Below are positions 36,097-44,609 of a stretch of 64,000 nt of DNA, in pieces. The notes under the pieces are model-generated. The model saw nothing but the letters and a program-made list of their open reading frames with translations. It had not been told where the DNA came from and ran no database searches. The DNA is taken from NCBI RefSeq assembly GCF_943737005.1, contig NZ_CALSFU010000009.1, forward strand, positions 124,001 through 188,000, given 5' to 3'. A program made the translations under genes and the position numbers. Each line of letters begins with the position of its first letter. Within the stretch, counting starts at the first letter, position 1. The stretch is from Achromobacter sp. Marseille-Q4962 (GTDB lineage Bacteria > Pseudomonadota > Gammaproteobacteria > Burkholderiales > Burkholderiaceae_B).

Positions 36097-36258
36097 GCGG
36101 CGGGCGGCCGTCCGGCCGCCGCCAAGGCGGCCCGCGCGGCAAGCCGGCGCAGCGGCCGGGCCTTCCGGAGAAGACGACAGCGGCGCCCGGCCGGAGGTAT
36201 AACGGCATTGTCGGCCTGCCCGCGCGGGCCGCGATTCATGACGACGGGAGCGCGTGCC

Positions 36259-36687
36259 ATGAGCGCAGACCCCTACAACCTCCAGCGCTTTGCCGATGCC
36301 CAGGACCGGGTCTACGACGACGTCCTGGCCGAACTGGCCCAAGGCCGCAAGACCAGCCACTGGATGTGGTTCGTCTTTCCGCAGCTCCAGGGCCTGGGGC
36401 ACAGCGCCACGGCCCGCTACTACGGCATCGCCTCGCGCGAGGAGGCGGCCGCCTACCTCGGGCATCCCGTGCTCGGCCCCCGGCTGCGCGAATGCGTGGA
36501 CCGGCTGCTGGCTCTGGACGGCGCCGACCCCCACGCCATATTCGGCTCCCCCGACGACCTGAAACTGCGCTCGTGCCTGACGCTGTTCAGCGCCGTCGCC
36601 CCGGACGAGGCCCGGTTCGGCGAGGCGCTGCGGCGCTATTATCCCGAGGGCCCCGACGAGGCCACGCTGCGCCTGCTGCGGGCGTAG
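36259..36687 (+). CDS. DUF1810 family protein
   Basis: This is a 142-residue protein with the DUF1810 pattern: YNLQRFADAQDRVYDDVLAE, then SHWMWFVFPQLQGLG with SATARYYGI, LGPRLRECVDRLLAL and the end KLRSCLTLFSAVAPDE. The fold is known to be alpha-helical; the function is unknown. GGGAG 8 bases before the ATG at 36259 decides the start against two upstream in-frame candidates. It is unrelated in type to the hpa genes and probably a separate unit. Confidence 0.85.
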   Translation: MSADPYNLQRFADAQDRVYDDVLAELAQGRKTSHWMWFVFPQLQGLGHSATARYYGIASREEAAAYLGHPVLGPRLRECVDRLLALDGADPHAIFGSPDDLKLRSCLTLFSAVAPDEARFGEALRRYYPEGPDEATLRLLRA

Positions 36688-36714
36688 GCGGAAACGGAAT
36701 CCGGGAATCGACCC

Positions 36715-37560
36715 ATGGCGCGCACCGACACGAAAAACCTGTCGCGGTACTGGTGGGACAGGCACACCCCCGGCCTCAGCCTCATGTGCGCGGATTTCAC
36801 CACGCAGGAGTATCCGCCGCACACGCACGACGGTTTCGTCATCGCCGTCACGGAAACGGGGGGCTCGGTCATCAAGAGCCGAGGCGTGGTGGAAGAGGCG
36901 CGTTCGTCGACCTTGTTCGTCTTCAATCCGGTCGAGGCGCACGCGGGATGGATGGGTTCCAGCGAGCGCTGGCGCTACCGTTCGTTCTATCTCACGCAGT
37001 CGGCGATCGACGCCGTGGCCCGGGGGCTGGGAATCGAGGACGTGCCGTATTTCACCCGCAACATGTTCGGCGACCGGGATCTGATCGACAGCTTCCTGAC
37101 GCTGCACCGGGCGCTGGAAGACGGGCACGATCTTTTCCGCGAACGGGAGCTGCTGTTCTCCACGTTCGGGCAGCTTTACCGGCGCCACGGCAGCGGCGGC
37201 GGACGCATCGATCCGCCGCCGCGCGACCGGGCCCTGCTGCGCATCGTGACCGATTTCGTCAACGACCGTCACGCCCAGGATCTGCGCCTGGAAGACTTGA
37301 GCGCGGCCGCCGGGCTCACGCCGTTCCAGCTCATCGGACTGTTCAAGCGCTGCCTGGGCCTGACGCCCCATGCCTACCTGACCCAAGTCCGCCTGGGGCG
37401 GGCCTGCCGCTACCTGCGGCTCGGCATGCCGATCGCGCAGGTGGCGGCGGCCACCGGCTTCTATGACCAGAGCGCCCTGACGAAGCATTTCAAGCGGTGC
37501 TATGCGATCACGCCGCTGCAGTTCGCCCGGGCGGCGGCCGCGCGGGGTGCGGCGCATTGA
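36715..37560 (+). CDS. AraC-family transcriptional regulator
   Basis: This 281-residue regulator has an N-terminal cupin-type sensor domain (about 15-150, with PPHTHDGFVIAVTETG and NPVEAHAG) and a C-terminal AraC DNA-binding domain with two helix-turn-helix units. The first HTH is in LRLEDLSAAAGLTPFQLIGLF, split by a turn, and the second covers MPIAQVAAATGFYDQSALTKH-type sequence ending in HFKRCYAITPLQF. The ligand is unknown. Candidates for control are the adjacent alaX-permease pair or the hpa operon upstream; the sensor-domain type is common in amino acid exporter regulators. It starts 27 bases after the DUF1810 gene. Confidence 0.88.
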   Translation: MARTDTKNLSRYWWDRHTPGLSLMCADFTTQEYPPHTHDGFVIAVTETGGSVIKSRGVVEEARSSTLFVFNPVEAHAGWMGSSERWRYRSFYLTQSAIDAVARGLGIEDVPYFTRNMFGDRDLIDSFLTLHRALEDGHDLFRERELLFSTFGQLYRRHGSGGGRIDPPPRDRALLRIVTDFVNDRHAQDLRLEDLSAAAGLTPFQLIGLFKRCLGLTPHAYLTQVRLGRACRYLRLGMPIAQVAAATGFYDQSALTKHFKRCYAITPLQFARAAAARGAAH

Positions 37561-37681
37561 GATAGCGTCACCTTTTCCGGCGTCTTTCGCGGCGCCCCTC
37601 TCGGCGCAATTTTTGCCAATACGCGGCGCCGGCCTTTGCCGATACTTCCCGGACACCGTATCGACATTCCAGGAAGCTCGC

Positions 37682-38407
37682 ATGGCTCCACCGGCGTTCT
37701 ATCACGCACATCCCGACATCCTCGTTCTCGAAACCCAGGTGGCGCACGCCAGGCCCGGCCGCGTCCTGCTGGCCGAATCGCCTTTCTACCCCGGCGGCGG
37801 CGGACAATTGCCCGACCGCGGCATGTTGCGGCACCGGGGCGGAGAGGTCGCCGTTGCCGGCTTCGAAGCCGACGGCGGGCGGATCTGGGCGTTGCTGGCG
37901 GACCCCGCGCTCGAACTGGCCGGCGCGGTGCGGGCGGAGGTCGATCCCGGCTTCCGGCAGATGATGCGCGAGCTGCACACCGGCACGCACATCCTCAACG
38001 CGTTCGTGTTCCAGGCCTTCGATGGCGCGCTGGTGACCGGCGTGCAGATGAACGAGGACGGCACGGCGCGCATGGACTTCGACGTGCCGCAGGCCGACAA
38101 CGACCGCCTGCGGGCCCTGGAAGGCCCCATCAACGACGCCATCCGGCAGAACCTGCCTGTGCGGGACGTTTACGTGCCGCTGGAGACGGCGCGCGGCGAA
38201 CACGGCCTGATCCGCTCCAAGTCGGCGGCCCCGCCGCCCACGGAAGACGGCGGCATACGCATCGTGGAAATCGCGGGCCTGGACCGCCAGGCCTGCGGCG
38301 GCACCCATCTGTCGGAAACCGGCGCGTCGCGCCCCGTTCGCATCCTCAAGATCGACAACAAAGGACGCCACAACCGCCGGGTGCGCATCGGGCTGGTGAA
38401 CGGGTGA
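37682..38407 (+). CDS. AlaX-type alanyl-tRNA editing protein
   Basis: This free-standing trans-editing enzyme removes mis-attached Ser or Gly from tRNA-Ala, matching the editing domain of AlaRS. The 241-residue product has the entry block ESPFYPGGGGQLPDRG. The zinc-site His residues are in HTGTHILNAFVF and the Cys/His pair in QACGGTHLSETG. The ATG at 37682 (MAPPAFYHA) precedes the domain directly. It overlaps or nearly abuts the amino acid permease gene, and the AraC-type gene lies upstream, so the three may form an amino acid response unit. Confidence 0.88.
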   Translation: MAPPAFYHAHPDILVLETQVAHARPGRVLLAESPFYPGGGGQLPDRGMLRHRGGEVAVAGFEADGGRIWALLADPALELAGAVRAEVDPGFRQMMRELHTGTHILNAFVFQAFDGALVTGVQMNEDGTARMDFDVPQADNDRLRALEGPINDAIRQNLPVRDVYVPLETARGEHGLIRSKSAAPPPTEDGGIRIVEIAGLDRQACGGTHLSETGASRPVRILKIDNKGRHNRRVRIGLVNG

Positions 38408-38415
38408 GCGCCGCG

Positions 38416-39714
38416 ATGAACAGGAAAGAAACCGGAGCTGGCCGCGCCCGGCTGCATCGGGCCCTGGGGCTGCGCGCCGCCGTCGCGCTGGGTGTCGGCG
38501 GCACCATCGGCGGAGGCATATTCGTTCTGGTGGGGCACACGGCCGCGCTGGCCGGCCCGGCGGCCCTGCTGGCCTTCGCGCTGGCATTCCTCGCGTCGCT
38601 GCTGATCGCGCTGCCCTATGCGGAACTCGCCTGCCGCTATCCCGAATCCGGGGGCGGCTATGCCTTCGCCCGCGAAGTGCTGGGGCGGCGATGGGGGTTC
38701 CTGATGGGCTGGGTGTTCTGGGGCGCCTATCTGTTCATCAGCGGCTACGTCACGCTGGGCTTCGGCGGCTACCTGGGATCGCTCACCGGGCTGCCGCCGG
38801 CATGGGGCGCCATCGCGCTGGTGGCGGCCTGCGTTGCCGTCAACGCGGCCGGAGTCAGGCTTTCGGGGCAGATGCAGGTGCTGGTGATCGGCGTGGCCCT
38901 GGCCGGGCTGCTGGGCTTCGCACTGGCCGGCCTGCCGTCCGTGCAGACGCATCGGTTCACGCCCTGGATGCCCAATGGGGCGTCCGGCATGCTCTCCGCC
39001 GCCCTCATCGCCTTCCTGGCCTTCGGCGGCTTCGACATGGTGGCGGCCGCGGGCGAAGAGATCGAGCGGCCGGAGAGAAACCTGCCGCTGGCCATTCTGC
39101 TCACGCTCGCCATCGTGCTGGTGGTGTACCTGCTGGTGGCGTTCGCGGCGCTGGGCACGCTGGATTGGCGCCTGCTCGGCGCGTCCGCCGCGCCCCTGGC
39201 CGATGCGGCCCAGGCGTTCATGGGAAGCATCGGCGGCCGCCTGGTGGCCGGCGTGGCCGTGCTGACGACCGCCGCCACCGCGAACGCGGTGCTGGTGGTG
39301 ACGTCGCGCATCAGCTTTGCCATGGCGCGCGACGGGCTGCTGCCGGCGGGCCTGGCGCGGGTAAGCCCCCAGACCCAAGCGCCCTGGGCCGCCGTGCTGC
39401 TCAGCGGCGCCCTGCTGGCGCTGGTGGCCTTGACGGCCACGCTGCGCATTTCCACCGCCATAGGCGGCTTCCTGTACGTCGTGCATTTCATTCCGCCGCT
39501 GCTGGTCCTGGCCAAGCTGCGCAAGAGCGCCGGGCCCGCGCCCGCCTTCCGGATGCCCGCTCCCGCCATCCTGCTGCCGCTGGCTTTTCTCATGGCGCTG
39601 GTCCTGCTCGTTTCCAGCGGCCCGGTCGGCCTGGCGGGCGGCGCGGCATGGATGGCGCTCGGACTGCTCGTGGCCGGCGCCAGGCAGGGCAGCGAGCGCG
39701 GGGGCGCGGCATGA
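38416..39714 (+). CDS. APC-superfamily amino acid permease
   Basis: This 432-residue integral membrane protein has about twelve hydrophobic segments. The first helix holds the unwound substrate site GVGGTIGGGIFVLVGHTA, typical of amino acid/polyamine/organocation carriers, and helix two ends PYAELACRYPESGG. ALIAFLAFGGFDMVAAAGEE fits helix six. The substrate cannot be told from sequence. An in-frame GTG at 38404 overlaps the alaX stop, but ATG at 38416 is preferred. Co-transcription with alaX is very likely. Confidence 0.88.
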   Translation: MNRKETGAGRARLHRALGLRAAVALGVGGTIGGGIFVLVGHTAALAGPAALLAFALAFLASLLIALPYAELACRYPESGGGYAFAREVLGRRWGFLMGWVFWGAYLFISGYVTLGFGGYLGSLTGLPPAWGAIALVAACVAVNAAGVRLSGQMQVLVIGVALAGLLGFALAGLPSVQTHRFTPWMPNGASGMLSAALIAFLAFGGFDMVAAAGEEIERPERNLPLAILLTLAIVLVVYLLVAFAALGTLDWRLLGASAAPLADAAQAFMGSIGGRLVAGVAVLTTAATANAVLVVTSRISFAMARDGLLPAGLARVSPQTQAPWAAVLLSGALLALVALTATLRISTAIGGFLYVVHFIPPLLVLAKLRKSAGPAPAFRMPAPAILLPLAFLMALVLLVSSGPVGLAGGAAWMALGLLVAGARQGSERGGAA

Positions 39715-39910
39715 GGGGCGACGGGCGTTTCAGCCCGGATTCAGCGGCGCACGGCCGTCATATCCGTTTACGCCGCCACAAAGCGTTTCAGGACGACAGC
39801 GGCGGCGCGGCGCGCCGTAACAAACATAGCGACCTGTATACGCTTGGATTCAGGCCCCGGCCCCGGCAATGGGAAATAATGGACGCTCGTCATTGCCAGG
39901 GGCGCGCCCC

Positions 39911-40753
39911 ATGCGTTTCACGCCTATCCGATTTCTCACCTCCCGGCATGCGCTGCCCGTGGCGCGCGCCGGCCTGCTCGGCGCCGTCGCGCTGCTGGCG
40001 GCCTGCACGGCCACGCCGACCATAGACGAGCGCGATTCCTTCACCCAGGGGAACACCTATTCCCGCAATTTCCCCGGCTCCAGCCAGGCGGCCTGCGAAG
40101 CCGGGCGGCGTTCGCTGCTGGGGCAGGGGTACATCATCGACAAGGCCGAGCCCAACCGGGTCAGCGGACACAAGAACTACCAGGACAAGGAAAACGGCAA
40201 TCAGCATGCGCAGATCCTGTTCAACGTGGACTGTGCGCCCAGCGGCAACGGCGACTCGGTCGTCTACGCCAGTGCGCTGCGCGAGCTGTACACGATAAAG
40301 AAGTCCAGCAATTCGGCCAGCGTGGGCCTGAGCGTGCTGGGCGCGGTATCCATGCCAGTGGGCGCCAGCGACGATTCGCTGGTCAAGACCTCCAGCGAAA
40401 CCATCTCGCGCGGCGCGTTCTACGACGGGTTCTTCGAGCAGGTGGCGCAGAACCTGGCGTCCGCGCAGGCCGCGATCGAGTCGGGCACCACGCCCGCGCA
40501 GAATCCGCAGCCGGCCGGCGCGGCGGCCAAGCCGGGGCAGGGCGCGCAGCCCGCGCCCGCCAAGGCGCCGGGCGCGCCTTCGGCCCAGTCCTCGCCGGCC
40601 GCCGCGTCGCCGGCGGACGGCGGCGCGGGCAAGCCCGGCCAGGCCGCCCCGGACAGCGAGGCCGCGCGGCCGCCGTCCACGCAGACGCCGGCTGCGCCGT
40701 CTGCCGGCAGCTCGGCGCAGCCGGCCCCCGCCGCGTCCTCCGCCCAGCCCTGA
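39911..40753 (+). CDS. DUF2242 lipoprotein with Ala/Pro-rich tail
   Basis: This is a 280-residue lipoprotein. The signal peptide ends in the lipobox LLAAC (VALLAACTATPTIDERD). The DUF2242 core follows, about residues 35-195, with SRNFPGSSQAACEAGRRSLL, YIIDKAEPNRVSGHKNYQD, HAQILFNVDCAP and GAFYDGFFEQVAQNL. The last 85 residues are a low-complexity Ala/Pro/Gly/Ser tail, probably disordered and able to cross the periplasm or bind peptidoglycan. Family function is unknown. The ATG at 39911 was chosen, since an upstream in-frame Met at 39869 would spoil the signal peptide. The 196 bases before it show no clear promoter. Confidence 0.82.
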   Translation: MRFTPIRFLTSRHALPVARAGLLGAVALLAACTATPTIDERDSFTQGNTYSRNFPGSSQAACEAGRRSLLGQGYIIDKAEPNRVSGHKNYQDKENGNQHAQILFNVDCAPSGNGDSVVYASALRELYTIKKSSNSASVGLSVLGAVSMPVGASDDSLVKTSSETISRGAFYDGFFEQVAQNLASAQAAIESGTTPAQNPQPAGAAAKPGQGAQPAPAKAPGAPSAQSSPAAASPADGGAGKPGQAAPDSEAARPPSTQTPAAPSAGSSAQPAPAASSAQP

Positions 40754-40764
40754 CCCTCGGCGCG

Positions 40765-41049
40765 GCGGGCGCCGCGGTCCGCAAGGCCCGCACCACGAGC
40801 GAAAAGGCGGGAGAAGGCTGCCGCCGGCTCGGATAGAGGTGATAGCCCGTGAATTTCGGGCACCAGTCCGTCAGCGCGCGCACGAGCCGGACCGACTCGA
40901 GGCGCTCCGCCAGTTCGTCTTCCGGCAGCAGCGTGATGCCCAGGCCCGCCAGGGCCGCGTCCACCTGCGGCGGTGCAGTGTTGAAGATGCGCTGTCCGTC
41001 GACCTGCACGTTCACCTGCCGGCCGCGGCGCGCGAAACTCCACACGGAC
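40765..41049 (-). pseudogene. LysR-type regulator remnant (C-terminal third only)
   Basis: The minus strand encodes about 95 residues that match the end of a LysR effector domain: RRGRQVNVQVDGQRIFN, then AALAGLGITLLPEDELAERL, LVRALTDWCPKFTGYHLYPSRRQPSPAF and VRALR. The HTH domain and the first two thirds of the effector domain are absent, and no start or proper stop is present. One Tyr of the usual YYPSRRQ block is lost. It faces away from the alcohol dehydrogenase remnant, as an intact LysR regulator would beside its target gene. This is clearly a decayed gene. Confidence 0.75.
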
Positions 41050-41149
41050 AGTCCTCTCGGCCTCGGCATTCTCTGGTTGATGCCGTTGTGCGCGGTGAGG
41101 TTCTTGGGGGCCTTGGGAACGGGATGCCGGGGCCGCCGGGAATGGGCAG

Positions 41150-41785
41150 GCACCCTGTATCCCTGTGTACGCGGGCGGCTACTCGCAGGATCGTGGTGCG
41201 CGAGCGCTACGTGCCGCGTATCCGCCATTCCGAGGCGCAGCTCGCCGCCGCCGCGCCCCTGCTGTGCGCTGGCATCACGACCTATTCGCCCTTGCGCCAC
41301 TGGAACGTCGGCCCTGGCCACAAAGTGGGCGTGGTGGGGACCGGCGGCCTGGGACACATGGGCATCAAGCTGGCCCGCGCCATGGGCGCGCACGAAGTCG
41401 CCATCTCCCGTCATGCGGACGAGATGGCGGCCCGTGTCCGGAGCCTGGATTGCATCCTCAACATCGTCGCCGCGCCGCACGATCTCGATCCCTATTTCGC
41501 GCTGCTCAAGCGCGATGGCGCCATGGCCGCTGGCAGGCGCGCCCGCCACGCCGCATCCGTCGCCCCAGGTGTTCAGCCCATCATGAAACGCCGCAGCCTT
41601 GCTGGTTGCATGATCGGCGGCATCCCCGAAACCCAGGAAATGCTCGACTTATGCGCCGAACGCGGCATCGTGGCCGGCATCGAGATGACCCACGCCGACG
41701 AGGTCAACCAGGCCTACGAGCGCATGCTCAAAGGCGGCGTGAAGTACCATTTCGTGATCGACATCGCCAGCCGCGGAGCGCGCCG
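41150..41785 (+). pseudogene. zinc-type alcohol dehydrogenase remnant (frameshifted, 5' truncated)
   Basis: The pieces match an NADP-dependent zinc alcohol dehydrogenase of the YahK type. GGYSQ is in one frame, then a 2-base loss near 41186-41190 shifts into IVVRERYVPRIRH, LLCAGITTYSPLRHW and GVVGTGGLGHMGIKLARAMGAH. About 20 residues of the cofactor domain are missing in frame at 41389-41400. An extra base near 41531 and a missing base near 41580 put GAPATPHPSPQVFS out of frame before MKRRSLAGCMIGGIPETQEM and ERMLKGGVKYHFVID return. The N-terminal catalytic domain with the zinc ligands is gone. It cannot make a working enzyme. Confidence 0.82.
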
Positions 41786-42007
41786 GGCACAGGCTTGCGG
41801 CCAGTTGCCGCGATCGAGCAATGTGCAAGCGGTGGCGAGGTTCTTCGATCTGGGGTGGCTCACGGTCCAGACCCTGGACAAGGCCAGCCAGCCAGCCTTG
41901 GTGCGTGAGTCGGACTCGTCCGGGTCGAGTGCTTGGCCTATGGATACGTCCGCGAATACTGCTTCCTGGAAATCCGTGCCGCATTCCCCGGTAATGCTCG
42001 ATGAGCC
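41786..42007. other. non-coding decay zone between remnant and ssrA
   Basis: No recognisable gene is present. Short open frames on both strands have no family match that can be seen. The stretch joins the dehydrogenase remnant to the ssrA terminator, and is the part where an integrated element next to the tmRNA 3' end would have lain. No second copy of the ssrA 3' end was seen in it. Confidence 0.5.
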
Positions 42008-42041
42008 AAAAAAAATCCCAACCGATGAGGGTTGGGATTTT
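42008..42041 (-). terminator. Rho-independent terminator of ssrA
   Basis: On the minus strand, AAAATCCCAACC pairs with GGTTGGGATTTT over a 6-base loop and runs into eight T. It begins 7 bases after the CCA end of tmRNA, ideal for its termination. Confidence 0.9.
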
Positions 42042-42047
42042 GGGTAT

Positions 42048-42436
42048 TGGTGGAGCCGGGGGGAATTGAACCCCCGTCCGCAAGCCCTCCGCAACCAGTT
42101 CTACATGCGTAGTCGGCCTATTTGGATTTAACCCTGGACTTAGCCAACCGACAGGCCGGACCAGGGCGATTCACGTAATTTAAGCCTGAACCGTGTGACC
42201 CCAGCGCAGACCGATTCCTTGTAAATGTCGCTGCTGCGGTTCGAGGGTTGCCCCCCTGGGAAGTTGCCTTCCCCCGCCTGACCCAAGGACAGATCAGTGC
42301 AGCGGCTCACCGATTAAGCGGCGAGAGCGAAACGCTCGTCGTTGGCGTTTGTAGTGTTCCAGTGGATTTACGAGCTTACTGGTGCTCGGCATGCCCTGAG
42401 TTGTTTCGCGACCCACGTCGAATCCGGATCGGCCCC
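42048..42436 (-). ncRNA. ssrA: transfer-messenger RNA (tmRNA)
   Basis: tmRNA rescues stalled ribosomes and adds a degradation tag. The 389-base gene lies on the minus strand. The 5' end GGGGCCGATCCGGATTCGAC and the 3' end (TTCAATTCCCCCCGGCTCCA, then CCA) form the tRNA-Ala-like domain with an encoded CCA. The tag reading frame lies at 42314-42346, decoding as ANDERFALAA followed by TAA, the tag type of Bordetella. Pseudoknot-forming GC blocks fill the rest. A TACAAT promoter element is placed just upstream and a strong terminator just downstream. Confidence 0.96.
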
Positions 42437-42446
42437 AAGTAAGGCT

Positions 42447-42452
42447 ATTGTA
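42447..42452 (-). promoter_or_regulatory. -10 element of ssrA
   Basis: On the minus strand TACAAT ends 10 bases before the mature 5' end of tmRNA. No good -35 hexamer lies 16-18 bases upstream, so other contacts or a precursor start may apply. Confidence 0.55.
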
Positions 42453-42487
42453 CGCTCAAACGCGATAGATTGCGCGAATTTTCGGAC

Positions 42488-43663
42488 TCATGCCGTATCG
42501 GCGCAGGCGGTCTTGGCGCGGGCGGGCCGCGTGACGCTCATCATAAACAGGGACAGCACGACGGCCGCGCCGACGATGGCGGCGGCGGCCCAGCCCAGGG
42601 CGTCCAGGCCCACCCGCTCGATCACGGCGCCGCCGGCCACGGCGCCCAGGCCGATGCCGATGTTAGCGCCCGAGATATTGAGCGAGGCGGCGAAGGCGGG
42701 CGCTTCCGGGGCGGCTTTCATGAGGCGCACGTGGCAGACGATGAACAGCGCGGCCTGGGCGATGCCCCAGGCGCCCAGCACCGCAGCCAGCAGGCCGTGC
42801 GAGCCCATGACGGCGCCGAGAGTCGTCAGGCTGGCCGCCATGACCGCGGCGAAGAGAGCGGTGGCGCCCAGCGGGCTGCGGTCCACGAGCCGGCCGCCCA
42901 GGGTGTTGCCGGCCAGTCCGACGGCGCCGAAAGCCATCATGGTCCAGCCCACGGTGCGGCCATCGAAGCCGGCCAGCCGCTCCAGCATGTCGGCCAGGTA
43001 GGTGTAGGCGGTGAACATGCCGGTGAAGACGAGCAGGGAGAGCGCCACGTTGCCCAGCACCACGGGCTTGCGCAGGATGCGCAGTTGGCGGGAGAAGCGC
43101 ACGCCTTCGGCGTGGACGCGAGTGCTGGGAAAGGCGGCCAGCAGCAGCAGCGCCTTGGCGAAGGCCACGGCCGACAGCGCGCCGAAGGCGGCGCGCCATC
43201 CATAGGCGTCGGAAATGAGTACGCCGATGGGTATGCCGAATACGGTGGCCGCGACGATGCCGAACGCCACCAGGGAGATGGCGCGTCCGGCCCGGGCCGG
43301 GCCGACCAGTTCCACGGCGGTGGCGCTGGCCAGCGACCAGAAAACGGGCAGGGCCAGGGCCGGCAGGAAACGCGCCAGCGCCATGATCCAGATGTCGGGC
43401 GCGGCGGCGGCCAGCGCGTTGGACAGGCCGAAAAGCGCCAGCACGCCCACGAACAGGCGCTTGCGCTCGAGGTTGGCCATGAGGGCCGTGAGAAACGGAC
43501 CCGTGGCCGCGACGGTGAGCGCGAACAGCGTGACGAGCAGGCCAGCCTGCGCGATGCTCACGTGCAGGTCCCGGGCCAGGCCGGGCAGCAGGCCGACGAT
43601 CAGGAATTCCGTGGTCAGGACGGTGAAGCCGGCCGCGGACAACAGCAAGATGGGCAATAGCAT
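42488..43663 (-). CDS. MFS transporter, AraJ/Bcr-like drug or sugar exporter
   Basis: This is a 391-residue twelve-helix major facilitator protein. The first helix and loop read AGFTVLTTEFLIVGLLPGLA, then the A-motif-like loop LMANLERKRLFVGV. The drug-exporter motif C region is suggested by GIPIGVLISDAYGWRAAFG. These features fit the 12-TM DHA1 group (AraJ/YdhP). The substrate is unknown. The start at 43663 (MLLPILLL) was chosen because longer frames only add Arg/Pro-rich non-membrane sequence. A candidate promoter is at 43828-43856. No regulator gene is adjacent. Confidence 0.85.
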   Translation of the reverse strand: MLLPILLLSAAGFTVLTTEFLIVGLLPGLARDLHVSIAQAGLLVTLFALTVAATGPFLTALMANLERKRLFVGVLALFGLSNALAAAAPDIWIMALARFLPALALPVFWSLASATAVELVGPARAGRAISLVAFGIVAATVFGIPIGVLISDAYGWRAAFGALSAVAFAKALLLLAAFPSTRVHAEGVRFSRQLRILRKPVVLGNVALSLLVFTGMFTAYTYLADMLERLAGFDGRTVGWTMMAFGAVGLAGNTLGGRLVDRSPLGATALFAAVMAASLTTLGAVMGSHGLLAAVLGAWGIAQAALFIVCHVRLMKAAPEAPAFAASLNISGANIGIGLGAVAGGAVIERVGLDALGWAAAAIVGAAVVLSLFMMSVTRPARAKTACADTA

Positions 43664-43827
43664 GAGTATTCCTCTGACGCGCCGCGATGCGGCGCGAGGA
43701 TGATCGAAAGAGATGGAGGTGTGGCGCAAGCGCGCCGGGCGGCCGCAGGGGCGGCGGCGGAAGTGCGGCGGGGAGGGGAAAGCGCGCCCGCCGGGGGGCG
43801 ATGTGCCCCGGTGCCCCCAAGGCGCCC

Positions 43828-43856
43828 AGTCTAGGGGAGCGCGGTGACGGGATAAA
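43828..43856 (-). promoter_or_regulatory. possible promoter of the MFS exporter gene
   Basis: On the minus strand TTTATC (43851-43856) and TAGACT (43828-43833) are 17 bases apart. The leader to the start codon would be about 165 bases. Both hexamers are only partial matches. The rest of 43664-43934 shows no gene. Confidence 0.35.
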
Positions 43857-43934
43857 GACGGCGCATCCAACAACTGTGTTTGGCGGGCGCCGCCAATGGC
43901 GCGCGGGCGGCCGGGCCGCTCGCGCGTTTCGGCG

Positions 43935-44609
43935 TTAGCGCAGGCCGACGGGCAGCAGCGGCTCGATGGCCGGCCACAGTTCGCCGGGAGATTGCGCGCA
44001 GCGTTCGGCCTGCCAGCAGGCGATGTCGTCTTCTTCGCCGACATAGCCGTAGGCTGCCGCCACGGCCGGCATGCCGGCGGCATGCGCGGCCTGGATGTCG
44101 CGCAGGTCGTCGCCCACGTAGACGCAGCGCTCGGTAGCGAAGCCCGCTTCGCGGGCCGCGTGCTGCAGGGGCAGCGGGTGCGGCTTGGCGTGGGCGGTGG
44201 TGTCGCCGCAGACCAGCACCGCGCTGTCGCGGACGAGATTCAGGTGCTCGACGATGGGCAGGGTCAGGTAGGTGACCTTGTTCGTGACGATGCCCCACGA
44301 CAGGCCGCGCCCACGGATGTCGGCCAGCAGCTCGCGAATGCCGGGAAAGAGCCGGCTGTGCACGGTGGAGGCGGCGTGGTAGTCCTCCAGGAACTGCAGC
44401 CGCGCGGGTTCGTAGGCGGGGTCGTCGGGGCGCAGGCCCAGCGCCACGCGCAGCAGGCCGCGCGCGCCCTGCGAGGCTACCGGACGCAGCGCTTCGTAAG
44501 GCAGGGGCTCCAGCCCGCGCCGTTCGCGCTGGCGGTTGGCCGCGGCGGCCAGGTCGGGGGCGGTGTCGGCCAGCGTGCCGTCGAAGTCGAAGAGGATCAG
44601 GGCGCTCAT
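43935..44609 (-). CDS. gph: phosphoglycolate phosphatase
   Basis: This HAD-superfamily hydrolase dephosphorylates 2-phosphoglycolate, a by-product of DNA repair. The 224-residue protein begins [16 protein letters not shown], with nucleophile Asp8 and acid/base Asp10. The threonine motif is in WGIVTNK and the Lys motif in [10 protein letters not shown], where the second His/Pro pair is typical of Gph. The acidic motif is [13 protein letters not shown]. Its ATG overlaps the ubiG stop by 4 bases, a coupling found widely in proteobacteria. A role as a UbiG partner is not implied beyond co-expression. Confidence 0.9.
   Translation of the reverse strand: MSALILFDFDGTLADTAPDLAAAANRQRERRGLEPLPYEALRPVASQGARGLLRVALGLRPDDPAYEPARLQFLEDYHAASTVHSRLFPGIRELLADIRGRGLSWGIVTNKVTYLTLPIVEHLNLVRDSAVLVCGDTTAHAKPHPLPLQHAAREAGFATERCVYVGDDLRDIQAAHAAGMPAVAAAYGYVGEEDDIACWQAERCAQSPGELWPAIEPLLPVGLR

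Noticed and set aside
36103-36120. GC hairpin after hpaI as terminator
   Set aside because: The stem is good (GGCGGCC with GGCCGCC) but no T-run follows on either strand.
41786-42007. Possible integrase or transposase remnant next to ssrA
   Set aside because: Short frames such as one reading RVECLAYGYVREYCF show no motif set that would support an integrase or transposase.
40839-42131. Single 430-codon gene spanning the dehydrogenase region
   Set aside because: The frame mixes antisense LysR sequence, dehydrogenase pieces and tmRNA sequence; the homologous segments are in different frames, which shows decay instead of a gene.
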